DNA of 64,000 nucleotides from Cellulosimicrobium cellulans (GCF_016907755.1 NZ_JAFBCN010000001.1:3968001-4032000); one strand, 5' to 3'; positions 42,883 through 51,298 are shown, counted from the stretch's first letter. Notes: generated by a model not told the origin, from the sequence alone. Program-made: numbers and translations.

Positions 42883-42946
42883 CCGAGGTAGACCCCTGGT
42901 CCGCCGAAGTAGAGGCCTGGTCCGCCGAGGTAGAGGCGTGGTCTCG
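42883..42946. repeat. Three 21-bp tandem units, left cluster
   Basis: Units start at 42883, 42904 and 42925: CCGAGGTAGACCCCTGGTCCG, minus the last base, and two variants (CCGAAGTAGAGGCCTGGTCC, CCGAGGTAGAGGCGTGGTC). They are reverse complements of the units at 43228-43311, so the two clusters form an inverted pair. Confidence 0.8.
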
Positions 42947-42975
42947 TGGCCGACGGCGGTCTGGTCACCTTGGGT

Positions 42976-43072
42976 GGCGGGGTGGGTGGTGGTGCCGCGT
43001 CTACCATCCGCCGCTCGTTCCTCGCGGCTCCCGCCAGGCCCGCCACGACGCGGCACCACCACCCACCCCGCC
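42976..43072. repeat. 26-bp perfect inverted repeat with 45-nt spacer
   Basis: The arm at 42976-43001 (GGCGGGGTGGGTGGTGGTG plus CCGCGTC) is exactly complementary to 43047-43072. The stem is long enough to form a stable RNA hairpin or a cruciform. Confidence 0.8.
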
Positions 43073-43169
43073 GGCGTCGTCTCACCCTGGTCTTGCCGCA
43101 CCCCGGGCGACCGCCCGCGGTGTCGGTCCAGCCGGGGGTCGCCGCCGGCGCCTCCTGGGCGACCGGACC

Positions 43170-43196
43170 GTCGGCCGTCGGCCGTCGGCCGTCGGC
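43170..43196. repeat. GTCGGCC heptamer array
   Basis: GTCGGCC occurs at 43170, 43177 and 43184, and a partial unit at 43191-43196. Simple slippage-type tandem repeat inside the block. Confidence 0.7.
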
Positions 43197-43227
43197 GACG
43201 CTGCAGCGCAGGGCGAGCGGACGCCGT

Positions 43228-43311
43228 CGGACCAGGCCTCTGCCTCGACAGGCCACGGGTCTACCTCGGCGGACCACGGGTCTACCTCGGCGGACCACGG
43301 GTCTACCTCGG
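43228..43311. repeat. Four 21-bp tandem units, right cluster
   Basis: Units start at 43228 (degenerate), 43249, 43270 and 43291. The last two are identical over the 21 bp that begins CGGACCACGGGTCTACCTCG. They are inverted relative to the left cluster. Reading frames across them show a repeating heptapeptide (YLGGPRV), but I see no start signal or codon pattern to support a gene. Confidence 0.8.
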
Positions 43312-43356
43312 CGAGTTGGCCCGGGCGAGCCCGAGCCGCGGTGCGGCGACGGCCGA

Positions 43357-43471
43357 GCGGTGGGGGTGGGCTCGGATGCGAAAGGGCGTCAAAGCGGCGC
43401 TCCCAAAACCCACACCCGACAGACCACGGTGGCGGCGCCGCAGCCCCGAGCACCGAGCCCACCCCCACCGC
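43357..43471. repeat. 19-bp perfect inverted repeat with 77-nt spacer
   Basis: GCGGTGGGGGTGGGCTCGG (43357-43375) faces CCGAGCCCACCCCCACCGC (43453-43471). A single 17-bp unit of the 21-bp family (CCACGCCTCTACCTCGG) follows at 43501-43517, right before the stop of the RND gene. Confidence 0.78.
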
Positions 43472-43521
43472 GGACCCGACCACGCGGGCCCGAAACCCCA
43501 CCACGCCTCTACCTCGGCGGA

Positions 43522-46500
43522 CTACCCCTCCGCAACGGGCTGGGCGGCGGCCTTCTCGGTGTTCTCGGCCTTCTCGGCCTTGTCGGCCTCGGCCTGGGCG
43601 GCGGCCTCCTGCTTGGCCGCCTTCTTCGCCGCGCGCTTCTCGCCGCGGCGCTCGGCGAGCGTGTACAGCACCGGCACGACGACGAGCGTGAGCAGCGTCG
43701 AGCTGAGCAGGCCGCCGATGACGACGAGCGCGAGGGGCTGGGAGATGAACGCCCCGCCGCCGGTGATGCCGATCGCCATCGGGGTGAGCGCGAAGATCGT
43801 CGCCGCCGCCGTCATGACGATGGGGCGCAGGCGCTTGCGCGACCCCTCCATGACGGCGTCGTCGAGCGACCGGCCACGCTCGCGGTACTGGTTGATGAGG
43901 TCGATGAGCACGATCGCGTTCGACACGACGATCCCGACGAGCATGAGCAGGCCGATGAGGGCCGGCACGCCGAGCGGCGTCGCGGTGGCGAGCAGGAGGA
44001 GCAGCGCGCCCGTCGCGGCGAACGGGATCGACACGAGCAGGATGAACGGCTGCAGGAGGCTGCGGAACGTCGCGACCATGACGAGGTACACGATGAGGAT
44101 CGCGACGAGCAGCGCGAGCCCGAGGTCGGCGAACGCGTCGGCCTGGTCGGACGCGACACCGCCGATCTCGACGGTCGCCCCGCCCTCCAGCTCGAGACCG
44201 TCGATCGCGGTCGTGAGCTCGGTCGTGAGCGCACCGAGGTCCTGGCCCGCGGGCGTGACGGAGATCGTCGCGCTGCGCTCGCCGTCGACCCGGGTGATCG
44301 AGGTGGGGACCTCGACCTCCGCGACCTCGGCGACCTGCGTGAGGGGCACGGGCCCCGCCGCGGTGGGCAGCACGACCTGCTCGAGCTCGGCGACCGTCGC
44401 CGGCGCCTGACCTGCGAGGACGCGGACCTGGACCGGGCCGTCGCCGAGGTTCACCGTGCCGATCGGCGCCGGAGACATCGTCCCTGCGACCGTCCCGGCC
44501 ACCTGGGTCTCGGTGAGCCCGACGGCGGCGGCCGCGTCGCGGTCGACGGTCACCTGGACCGTGGACTGCGCGGAGGCGAGGTTGTTGGTCACCTGCGCCG
44601 CGCCGTCGGCGCCCTCGGCGAGCTCCTGCACGGCCGCCGCGGCGGCCGTGAGGGTCTCGGTGTCGGGGGCGCGGACGACGAGGTCCACCGTCGAGCTGCC
44701 GAACGCGGCGTCCGCCCCGGCGACCTCGATGCCCTCGCTCGACTCCCCGCCCAGCCCGGAGACGGCGTCGCGCACGTCCTCCTGGGCCGCGACGGCGTCG
44801 GCGTCTGCGTCGAGCGTGACGGCGAACGTCGCCGTCGGGGACCCGCCGCCGCCGAAGAACGCGGCCTCGGGCCCGCCCGCCGTACCGACGGTCGTCTGCA
44901 CGGTCGCCACGCCGTCGACGTCGAGGAGCGCCTGCTCGACGTCGCGCGCCGCGGCGTCCTGCGCCTCGAGCGACGTGCCGGGCGCGAACGACTCGGTGAC
45001 GGTGAGCGTGTCCTGTCCGGTGTCGCCGAGGAAGTTGGTCTCGAGCCGCGGCACGAGCGCGAGCGTGCCGGCGAGGATCGCGACGGACACGCCCAGGGTG
45101 ATCACGGGGTGGCGCAGCGCCGCGCGCAGCGTCGGGACGTACCCGCGCTGCCACGGCCCGCGGCGCTCCTTGGCCTCCGCCGTCGCACGGGCGCGCTCCC
45201 CGGCGAGGCGCGCGGCCTCGGGGTCGGCCGGGACGGGCGGGGACTTGATGAACCAGTACGCGAGGACCGGGACGATCGTCAGCGCGACGAACAGCGACGC
45301 GAGCATCGCGATCGCCACGGTGAGCGCGAAGGGCCGGAAGAGCTCGCCGACCATGCCGCCCACGAGCGCGATGGGCAGGAAGACGGCGACCGTCGCCACG
45401 GTCGAGGCGGTGATCGCGCCCGCGACCTCCTTGACGGCGCCGATGATGGCGCCCACCTTGGCCTCGCCGTACGACAGGTGCCGCTTGATGTTCTCGATGA
45501 CGACGATCGAGTCGTCGACGACGCGGCCGATCGCGACCGTCATGGCGCCGAGCGTGAGGATGTTCAGCGTGTAGCCCGTGGCGTTCATGACGATGAACGT
45601 CACGAACAGCGACAGCGGGATCGACACGGCCGAGACGAGCGTCGAGCGCAGCGACGCGAGGAACAGCAGGATCACGACGACGGCGAACAGGAGGCCGAGG
45701 AGACCCTCGGTCGCGAGGCCCTCGATCGACTCCTCGATGAACGGCGCCTGGTCGAACACGACCTCGACGCGCACGTCCTGCGCCTCGAGCACGCCGGAGA
45801 GGTCGTCGACGGCGTCCTGGACGGCGTGCGACACCTCGACCGTGTTGCCCGCGGGCGTCTTGGTGATCGCGACGGCGAGCGCGTTCTCGCCGTCGAGGCG
45901 CGAGTACGACGTCGCGGGCTCGGGGCCCGCGGTCACGGTCGCGACGTCGCCGAGCGCGACGGGCGCGGTGCCGGGGGCGGCCGTCGGGGACACGAGCGGC
46001 AGCGCGGCGAGCTCGTCGACGGTCGTCACGGCCGTGCCGACCTGCACGCTGAGGGTCCGGTCGCCGTCGGAGACGGTCCCGGCGGGGATCACGACGCCGT
46101 TGTCCTGGAGGATCGTGGCGACCTGCGCCGGGCTGAGCCCGGCGGCGGCGAGCGCAGCCGGGTCGAGGTCGACCGTGACCTGCTGGTCGGCGATGCCGCT
46201 CACCGCGACGCTGCGCACGCCCTCGACGTCCTCGAGCGCCGGGACGACGCTCGACGTGACGGTGTCGGCCAGCGCCGCGTCGTCGGCTCCGCCGGACACG
46301 GCGAGCTGGATCACGGGCAGGTCGTCCACCGATCCCGTGACGACCTGCGGCTCGACGTCCTCGGGGAGCTGGGACTGCAGGCGCGTGATCGCCGTCTGGA
46401 GCTGGGAGGCGGCGGCGTCCATGTCCGTGCCGTAGGCGAACTGCACGGTCGTCACGGACATGCCGGTCGACGACGTCGACGTGACGTCCTCCACGCCCTT

Positions 46501-46725
46501 GACGGCGCGCGCGGCCGTCTCGACGGGGACGGTCACCTGCTGCTCGACGATCGCCGGGGCGGAGCCCGGGTACACGCCGACGACGGCGGCGGTCGGGATC
46601 TGCAGGCTCGGGATGAGCTCCTGCTTGAGCGACCCCATGCTGATGACGCCGAAGATCGCGATCGCGACCGTGGCGAGCGCGACGAGCGCGCGGTTGGCCA
46701 GCGACAGCCGGGCGAGACGGGACAC
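43522..46725 (-). CDS. RND-family efflux transporter (AcrB/MmpL-like HAE1 type)
   Basis: 1067 residues, twelve helices in the RND layout with two large extracytoplasmic loops. Helix 1 starts RALVALATVAIAIFGVISM; helix 4 carries the proton-relay pair D404-D405 in AIGRVVDDSIVVIENIKRHL; the second half has a matching region VGIVVSNAIVLIDLINQYRERG. The cytoplasmic C-terminus is a Lys/Ala/Glu-rich coil (about 45 residues). No membrane-fusion or outer-membrane partner is nearby, as expected in a monoderm. GTG at 46725 with GGAGG upstream. Divergent from a MarR gene, which probably controls it. Likely expels drugs or lipophilic metabolites. Confidence 0.88.
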   Translation of the reverse strand: MSRLARLSLANRALVALATVAIAIFGVISMGSLKQELIPSLQIPTAAVVGVYPGSAPAIVEQQVTVPVETAARAVKGVEDVTSTSSTGMSVTTVQFAYGTDMDAAASQLQTAITRLQSQLPEDVEPQVVTGSVDDLPVIQLAVSGGADDAALADTVTSSVVPALEDVEGVRSVAVSGIADQQVTVDLDPAALAAAGLSPAQVATILQDNGVVIPAGTVSDGDRTLSVQVGTAVTTVDELAALPLVSPTAAPGTAPVALGDVATVTAGPEPATSYSRLDGENALAVAITKTPAGNTVEVSHAVQDAVDDLSGVLEAQDVRVEVVFDQAPFIEESIEGLATEGLLGLLFAVVVILLFLASLRSTLVSAVSIPLSLFVTFIVMNATGYTLNILTLGAMTVAIGRVVDDSIVVIENIKRHLSYGEAKVGAIIGAVKEVAGAITASTVATVAVFLPIALVGGMVGELFRPFALTVAIAMLASLFVALTIVPVLAYWFIKSPPVPADPEAARLAGERARATAEAKERRGPWQRGYVPTLRAALRHPVITLGVSVAILAGTLALVPRLETNFLGDTGQDTLTVTESFAPGTSLEAQDAAARDVEQALLDVDGVATVQTTVGTAGGPEAAFFGGGGSPTATFAVTLDADADAVAAQEDVRDAVSGLGGESSEGIEVAGADAAFGSSTVDLVVRAPDTETLTAAAAAVQELAEGADGAAQVTNNLASAQSTVQVTVDRDAAAAVGLTETQVAGTVAGTMSPAPIGTVNLGDGPVQVRVLAGQAPATVAELEQVVLPTAAGPVPLTQVAEVAEVEVPTSITRVDGERSATISVTPAGQDLGALTTELTTAIDGLELEGGATVEIGGVASDQADAFADLGLALLVAILIVYLVMVATFRSLLQPFILLVSIPFAATGALLLLLATATPLGVPALIGLLMLVGIVVSNAIVLIDLINQYRERGRSLDDAVMEGSRKRLRPIVMTAAATIFALTPMAIGITGGGAFISQPLALVVIGGLLSSTLLTLVVVPVLYTLAERRGEKRAAKKAAKQEAAAQAEADKAEKAENTEKAAAQPVAEG

Positions 46726-46778
46726 GGAGCCTCCAAGGGTTCCAGGTCGGGTGGGAGACGACGTCGGCGTCGCGATTT

Positions 46779-46791
46779 CGTTAGCGTAACG
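46779..46791. promoter_or_regulatory. 13-bp palindrome between RND and MarR genes
   Basis: CGTTA-gcg-TAACG is centred at 46785, 54 bp before the RND start and 48 bp before the MarR start. Placement between the divergent genes fits a shared MarR operator. Confidence 0.5.
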
Positions 46792-46838
46792 CGAAGCATC
46801 TCGGGATGGTTCCCGCTCCCACCGATAGAGTCTGCGCC

Positions 46839-47333
46839 GTGACCCACCCCGCCGACGACGAGCGCGCGGCGCTGGCGCGGCGCCTCGAGGACGCGCAGCG
46901 CCGCCTCGCCGAGCTGCTCCTCGCCCAACGGCTCGAGCCCTTGCTGCGCACGACCCTCACGGTCCCGCAGCTCCGGGCGCTCGCCGTCCTCCAGCTCGAC
47001 GGAGAGACGAGCTCGCACCGGCTCGCCGAGGTGCTCGGCATCTCCCCCGCGACGCTCTCCGGCATCGTGGACCGGCTGGAGGCGGCGGGGATGGCCGCGC
47101 GGCGCCCCGACCCGCAGGACGGTCGCGTACGCCTCGTCGCCGCGACCGCGCGGGGCGCGGCGGCCGTGCGGCGCGTCGCCGCGCAGGAGGACGAGCCGCT
47201 CACGGACCTGCTCGACCGGCTCGACGTCGCGGACCTGCGCGCGCTCACGATCGGGATCGAGGCGCTCACCCAGGTCGCGGAGACGTCGGCCGCGGACACC
47301 CCGACCGACACCTCGACCGCCCCGGAGGACTGA
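46839..47333 (+). CDS. MarR-family transcriptional regulator
   Basis: 164 residues. HTH with LTVPQLRALAVLQLDGETSS, the recognition helix SPATLSGIVDRLEAAGMAAR and the wing DPQDGRVRLVAATARG. GTG at 46839 follows TAGAGT (46826-46831) by 7 nt, so it is likely leaderless. It is divergent from the RND transporter. The usual inference is repression of both genes with release on binding a substrate of the pump. Convergent with the MFS gene, 50 bp apart. Confidence 0.85.
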   Translation: MTHPADDERAALARRLEDAQRRLAELLLAQRLEPLLRTTLTVPQLRALAVLQLDGETSSHRLAEVLGISPATLSGIVDRLEAAGMAARRPDPQDGRVRLVAATARGAAAVRRVAAQEDEPLTDLLDRLDVADLRALTIGIEALTQVAETSAADTPTDTSTAPED

Positions 47334-47383
47334 GGGCCCCGAGCCGCAGGCCCGGGACCCTCCGCTCCGCCGTCGTCGGTGGC

Positions 47384-48616
47384 TCAGACCTCGCCGAGAG
47401 CCTCCTCGGGCGTCCCCTCGACGGCGCGCGCCCGGCGGTTCCAGCGCGACCACAGCACGCGTTCACCGATGTCACCTGCCATGCGGTGCCCGAACGCGAC
47501 GAACACGACGACCCCCACGACGAGCACGCCCGCCCCGAGCCAGAACGGCGCGGTCGCGGAGACCGGGTGCAGCAGGCCCGCGATGACCGGTGCCGGGGCC
47601 GCGAAGCCCCAGCGCACGAGGTTGAACGCGCCGGTCGTCACGCGCCGGTCCGGGTCGCCGAGCGCGAGCGACAGGTCGGTGAGGTTCGCGTTCGCGATGC
47701 CCATGAAGACACCGGCACCCACGAGCACGACGACGGACCACGCCGTCCCGAGGTCGAGCGCCAGCAGCACCAGCGCGACGAGCACTCCCACGATCGCGAC
47801 GCCGAGCGTCTGGACCGCGCCCACGCGGTGGGCGAGCCGGTGCCCGACGACGAGGATCCCGACCGCGAGCCCCACGCCCCACGCGGTGAAGACGAGGCCC
47901 AGCGGCACGACGTCGAGCCCGAGGAAGACGGGCGTGTACCCGAGCACGATGAAGAAGCAGAAGTTGTACGCGGCGGTGACCGCGGCGAGCGCGAGGAAGC
48001 CGGGCTTGCGGAAGAGGCGGAACACCTGGCCGAGCCGCAGCGGCGCGGGCTTCTCGGCCGGGTCCTTGAGGCGGGTCACCGACACGAGCAGGGCGACGAG
48101 CATGAACACGCCGCACACGAAGAACGGCACGCGCCACGAGATGCCGCCCAGCAGGCCGCCGAGCAGCGGGCCGACGGCGAACCCGAGCCCGACGCACGTC
48201 TCGAAGAGCTCGACGACCCACTCGCGGTCGTTGGCGAGCGAGACGAGCAGGACCATCGCGGTCGCGAAGAACATCGCGTTGCCGAGGCCCCACAGACCGC
48301 GCAGCGCGGCGAGCTGGCCGATGCTCGTGCTGAGCGCTGCGAGCACCGCGGCCACGGCGACGAGGCTCACGCCGGTCGCGAGGATCTTCTTGTAGCCGAA
48401 GCGCCCTGTCGCCATGACGGCGGGGATCATGCCGAGCGCCATGACGGCGATGTAGGCCGTGAAGAGGAGCTCGATCTGCCAGGTCGACGCCCCGATCTCC
48501 TCGCCGATGACGGGGAGGATCGGGTCGACGACCGCGATGCCGGCGATCGCGAAGAACGCCGTGAGCGCGGTCGCGTAGATGGCGGTGCGGTTCGGTTCGT
48601 TGCGCGTGGAGGCCAC
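47384..48616 (-). CDS. MFS transporter
   Basis: 410 residues, twelve helices. The first helix region (AIYATALTAFFAIAGIAVVD, then PILPVIGEEIG) and the motif-A-like loop GRFGYKKILATG between helices 2 and 3 indicate a drug/H+ antiporter-like member. Motif C-like VGPLLGGLLGGISWRVPFFV follows in helix 5. GTG at 48616 with AGGAAG upstream. Divergent from a MarR gene (48719), which probably regulates it. Substrate unknown. Confidence 0.88.
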   Translation of the reverse strand: MASTRNEPNRTAIYATALTAFFAIAGIAVVDPILPVIGEEIGASTWQIELLFTAYIAVMALGMIPAVMATGRFGYKKILATGVSLVAVAAVLAALSTSIGQLAALRGLWGLGNAMFFATAMVLLVSLANDREWVVELFETCVGLGFAVGPLLGGLLGGISWRVPFFVCGVFMLVALLVSVTRLKDPAEKPAPLRLGQVFRLFRKPGFLALAAVTAAYNFCFFIVLGYTPVFLGLDVVPLGLVFTAWGVGLAVGILVVGHRLAHRVGAVQTLGVAIVGVLVALVLLALDLGTAWSVVVLVGAGVFMGIANANLTDLSLALGDPDRRVTTGAFNLVRWGFAAPAPVIAGLLHPVSATAPFWLGAGVLVVGVVVFVAFGHRMAGDIGERVLWSRWNRRARAVEGTPEEALGEV

Positions 48617-48679
48617 TGCGTTCGTACTTCCTGGTCGGGGGGGAGGGCCGCGCGGCCTGAGCGGGCTGGCGGCAGCATT

Positions 48680-48712
48680 TATCTGTATCTGACAGGTAAG
48701 TATCTGTAGAAT
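48680..48712 (+). promoter_or_regulatory. Divergent promoter with operator-like repeats
   Basis: TATCTGTA occurs at 48680-48687 and 48701-48708, 21 bp apart. Between them TATCTG-a-CAGGTA (48686-48698) is a 13-bp dyad with one mismatch. TAGAAT (48707-48712) is a -10 box 6 nt before the MarR start. The region is the most AT-rich of the window. Confidence 0.6.
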
Positions 48713-48718
48713 ACACCT

Positions 48719-49258
48719 ATGACGGTTGCCGAGGGAAACGATCGAGCGTCCGGTGTGCCGACCGGCGGGCCGTCGGCGCGCGACGACGCGACCGCGCACG
48801 ACGTGCTCGGCGCGATCGAGCTGGAGGTCGCACAGCTCCTGCGCCGCGCCGAGCGCACCCGCGCCTCCGGGACCCCGGGCACCTCGCGCCGCGGCGGGAC
48901 CCTCGACCGCTCCGGATACCTCCTCCTCCACACGCTCGGGACGCACGGCCCCCTGCACGTGAACGCGCTCGCGGAGCTGCTCGGCCTCGACGCGTCGACC
49001 GTGACGCGCCAGGTCGTCGCGCTCGAACGGGCCGGTCACGCCCGACGTGCGCGCGACCCCCTCGACGGCCGCGCGGTCGTCGTCGAGCCGACGGACGAGG
49101 GCCTCGACGAGCTCGCCGCGCACCGGGTCGCCCGGACGGAGCTGTACGCCGACGTCCTGGGCAACTGGTCACGCCTGGACCGCGCGCTGCTCGCCGAGCT
49201 GCTGGGCCGCCTCAACGGCGACCTCGACGCCTACCGGCGGCGACGCGACGCGCCATGA
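48719..49258 (+). CDS. MarR-family transcriptional regulator
   Basis: 179 residues. A 40-residue lead, then the winged helix: GTLDRSGYLLLHTLGTHGPL, the recognition helix LDASTVTRQVVALERAGHAR and the wing DPLDGRAVVVEPTDEG. ATG at 48719 follows TAGAAT by 6 nt, a leaderless start. Divergent from the MFS transporter, with operator-like repeats in the shared promoter. Ligand unknown. Confidence 0.85.
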   Translation: MTVAEGNDRASGVPTGGPSARDDATAHDVLGAIELEVAQLLRRAERTRASGTPGTSRRGGTLDRSGYLLLHTLGTHGPLHVNALAELLGLDASTVTRQVVALERAGHARRARDPLDGRAVVVEPTDEGLDELAAHRVARTELYADVLGNWSRLDRALLAELLGRLNGDLDAYRRRRDAP

Positions 49259-49292
49259 CCACCGGCCGTGAGCCCGCGCAGAGGGCGCGACC

Positions 49293-50138
49293 TCACGGCG
49301 CGGGGAGCGCCCAGCGGATCAGTCGCGTGACCGTGGCGCCGGCGGGCCGCGCCCACCGCGCCGGCAGGCCGCGCACCCGCGGCATCCCGGCGCGGGCCCA
49401 CGCGGGCAGCGACTCGCGCGCGGCGACGGCCAGCCCGGCGTACGCCGGGCGCACGGGCCACGGGAGCGGGGGCTCGACGAGCAGGAACCGCGCGGCGTCG
49501 AGCGCGGACGGCGTGAGCGAGAGCGTCGGCCGGTACTCCTCGACCGCCGCGTCCAGCTCCCGGCGGGTCAGGGGCGCGTCCACGACTCCCAGCGCGCGCC
49601 CGACGACGGCGGCCTGGGCGACGTACTCGTCGCACCCCTGCGCGTCGAGCGGGTGCCGACCGAACGTCTGGTGCGCGACGAGGAAGCTCTGGGTCTCGGC
49701 GACGTGGACCCAGCGCAGCAGCTCGGGGTCGCTCGCCCGGTAGGCGCGGCCGTCGGGCGCCCGACCCCGGACGCGCTCGTGGACCGCGCGAACCGCCGCG
49801 ACCGCGCGCTCCGCGTCGTCGGCCGTGCCGAACGTCGTCACGGCGATGAAGGTCGACGTGCGCTGGAGGCGGCCCCACGGGTCACCCCGGTAGCCCGAGT
49901 GCGCGGCGACGCCCGCCATGGCCAGCGGGTGCAGGCTCTGGAGCAGCAACGCCCGCAGCCCTCCGACGAACATCGACGCGTCCCCGTGCACCCGTTGGAC
50001 CGGAGACCCGCGCTCGAACCAGCGCGGCCCCGGCGTCTGGTGGATGCGCGCCCTCGTGGCGGTCGCGTCCGGACCGGCGACCCGGAGGAAGATCGCGCGC
50101 TCCGCCGCACCGCGTGCCCGCTCCACGACGTGCGTCAT
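49293..50138 (-). CDS. MpaB-family oxygenase (DUF2236)
   Basis: 281 residues. Recognised by FERGSPVQRVHGDASMFVGG, LLLQSLHPLAMAGVAAHSGY, RLQRTSTFIAVTTFGTADDA and LLRWVHVAETQSFLVAHQTF. Latex oxygenase (Lcp)-related haem enzymes belong to this superfamily and use conserved His for haem; the His in SLHP, in WVHVAE and elsewhere are present. Substrate in this organism unknown. ATG at 50138; the open frame extends upstream into the next promoter without a better start. Convergent with the MarR gene, 34 bp apart. Confidence 0.8.
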   Translation of the reverse strand: MTHVVERARGAAERAIFLRVAGPDATATRARIHQTPGPRWFERGSPVQRVHGDASMFVGGLRALLLQSLHPLAMAGVAAHSGYRGDPWGRLQRTSTFIAVTTFGTADDAERAVAAVRAVHERVRGRAPDGRAYRASDPELLRWVHVAETQSFLVAHQTFGRHPLDAQGCDEYVAQAAVVGRALGVVDAPLTRRELDAAVEEYRPTLSLTPSALDAARFLLVEPPLPWPVRPAYAGLAVAARESLPAWARAGMPRVRGLPARWARPAGATVTRLIRWALPAP

Positions 50139-50198
50139 GGCGTCGATGCTCGCACCCCGTCCCCCACCTCGCGCGTCCGTCGCCGACGGCTCCCGGGG

Positions 50199-50254
50199 TC
50201 CAAAGACTTCGTTGCAAAGAATCGCTTGCAAACATGTCTTTGGATCGGTAGCCT
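50199..50254 (+). promoter_or_regulatory. Leaderless promoter with flanking dyad
   Basis: -35 TTGCAA (50226-50231), a 17-bp spacer, and -10 TAGCCT (50249-50254) end 6 nt before the ATG at 50261. TCCAAAGAC (50199-50207) and GTCTTTGGA (50236-50244) are an exact inverted pair, and TTGCAAA is repeated at 50212 and 50226. The dyad overlaps the promoter, so autorepression is likely. Confidence 0.7.
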
Positions 50255-50260
50255 CGTCGC

Positions 50261-50878
50261 ATGAGCACCGACGGCGAGACCCCACCCCCGAGCGCCGAGC
50301 GCCACCCCGCGCTCGGCCCGGCCCAGCTCAAGGCGCTCGCGCACCCGCTGCGGGTCCAGATCCTCGACCTGCTCTCCACCCACGGCGCGCTCACGGCGAG
50401 CCGCCTCGCCGACCTCGTCGGCGAGTCCAGCGGGTCGACGAGCTACCACCTCCGCCAGCTCGCCCGCCACGGCTTCGTCCGCGAGGTCGCCGGCCGCGGT
50501 ACGGCCCGAGAGCGGTGGTGGGAGCGCCCACCGGGCGGGTTCACCGTGAGCATGCCCGACGACGAGACCGAGGACACCGCGGCCACGCTCGCCGGCGCGA
50601 TGGTGAGCCGGGAGTTCGAGAACGCCCGTGCCCGCAAGATCCAGGCGTTCCTGGAGCGTTCCTCCGAGCTGCCGACACGGTGGCTCGACGGCGCGCGCCT
50701 CACCACCGCCAGCATGTGGCTCACCGCCGAGCAGATGGTCGAGGTCGCGGACGCCTGGGACGCGCTCGACGCGACGCTGCACCGCTTCCAGGGTCAGGAG
50801 CAGACGCCCGGCGCGCGGCCCGTGCAGATCCACTTCAACGTCTTCCCCACGATCGACGGCAAGGAGAACCCCTCATGA
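50261..50878 (+). CDS. ArsR-like winged-helix regulator
   Basis: 205 residues. HTH: LGPAQLKALAHPLRVQILDL, SRLADLVGESSGSTSYHLRQ and VAGRGTARERWWE, as in the large helix-turn-helix ArsR subgroup with a C-terminal helical half. The second half (ASMWLTAEQMVEVADAWDAL) is a likely dimer or ligand part; no metal-binding Cys. Leaderless start. It overlaps by ATGA with a small downstream gene. Such regulators often control nearby transporters; here the divergent gene is MpaB. Confidence 0.82.
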   Translation: MSTDGETPPPSAERHPALGPAQLKALAHPLRVQILDLLSTHGALTASRLADLVGESSGSTSYHLRQLARHGFVREVAGRGTARERWWERPPGGFTVSMPDDETEDTAATLAGAMVSREFENARARKIQAFLERSSELPTRWLDGARLTTASMWLTAEQMVEVADAWDALDATLHRFQGQEQTPGARPVQIHFNVFPTIDGKENPS

Positions 50879-51120
50879 GCGCGTACTCCCCCACCCTGCC
50901 CCGCACCGTCGAGCCGCGCGGCGCCGACCGTCTGCTCGTCGTCGTCGGCTCGGCGCTGAGCGACCTTGGCCGCCGTCGTGCCGCGGCCCGTGCGCAGGCA
51001 CGAGGCGAGCGGATCGCCGTCGCGCCCGGTACGGCGGCACCCGCGACCGACCGGCTCCACGCGGCGACGGAGCACACCCTCGACCGCGCCGCGGTGTCGC
51101 GAGCGTCCCTTCTGCCCTGA
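50875..51120 (+). CDS. Small hypothetical protein coupled to ArsR-like gene
   Basis: 81 residues. It has a basic central part (LGRRRAAARAQARGE) and no membrane segment or motif. ATG at 50875 overlaps the regulator stop as ATGA, strong evidence that it is a translated gene despite its size. I recognise no family. It could modulate the regulator or be a small DNA- or RNA-binding protein (inference). Confidence 0.6.
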   Translation: MSAYSPTLPRTVEPRGADRLLVVVGSALSDLGRRRAAARAQARGERIAVAPGTAAPATDRLHAATEHTLDRAAVSRASLLP

Positions 51121-51141
51121 ACACCCAGAGATTCCACCCGC

Positions 51142-51159
51142 ATGGGGAGGGCTCCCCAT
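51142..51159. terminator. Short hairpin after the ArsR-like operon
   Basis: ATGGGGAG-gg-CTCCCCAT is an exact 8-bp stem. It may terminate the upstream operon or act as an operator. The remaining 180-bp gap carries TACCCT (51183-51188), a possible -10 for the giant gene. Confidence 0.5.
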
Positions 51160-51298
51160 ATCGGCGAACCCGACCGCTCGGTTACCCTCGACGGGGCGTT
51201 CTGTGGGCACAGACGCGCGTCTCCCCCCTCTCTCGCCATCCCGGCTCGACAGGATGACGCGGTCACGTGCGCCCCGACCACGTACTTAGGGAGCATTG

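Noticed and set aside
43228-43320. Heptapeptide repeat protein (YLGGPRV units) encoded by the 21-bp repeats
   Set aside because: No start codon with a ribosome site and no codon bias; 21 bp is a multiple of three by chance, and the units also occur inverted.
42883-43517. CRISPR array
   Set aside because: Units are adjacent without unique spacers and occur in both orientations; no cas genes.
42870-43521. Insertion sequence
   Set aside because: No transposase frame and no matching terminal target duplications could be seen.
42946-46842. 1298-codon plus-strand frame covering the repeat block and the antisense of the RND gene
   Set aside because: Low-complexity Arg/Asp/Gly text, no domains; the RND protein on the minus strand is unmistakable.
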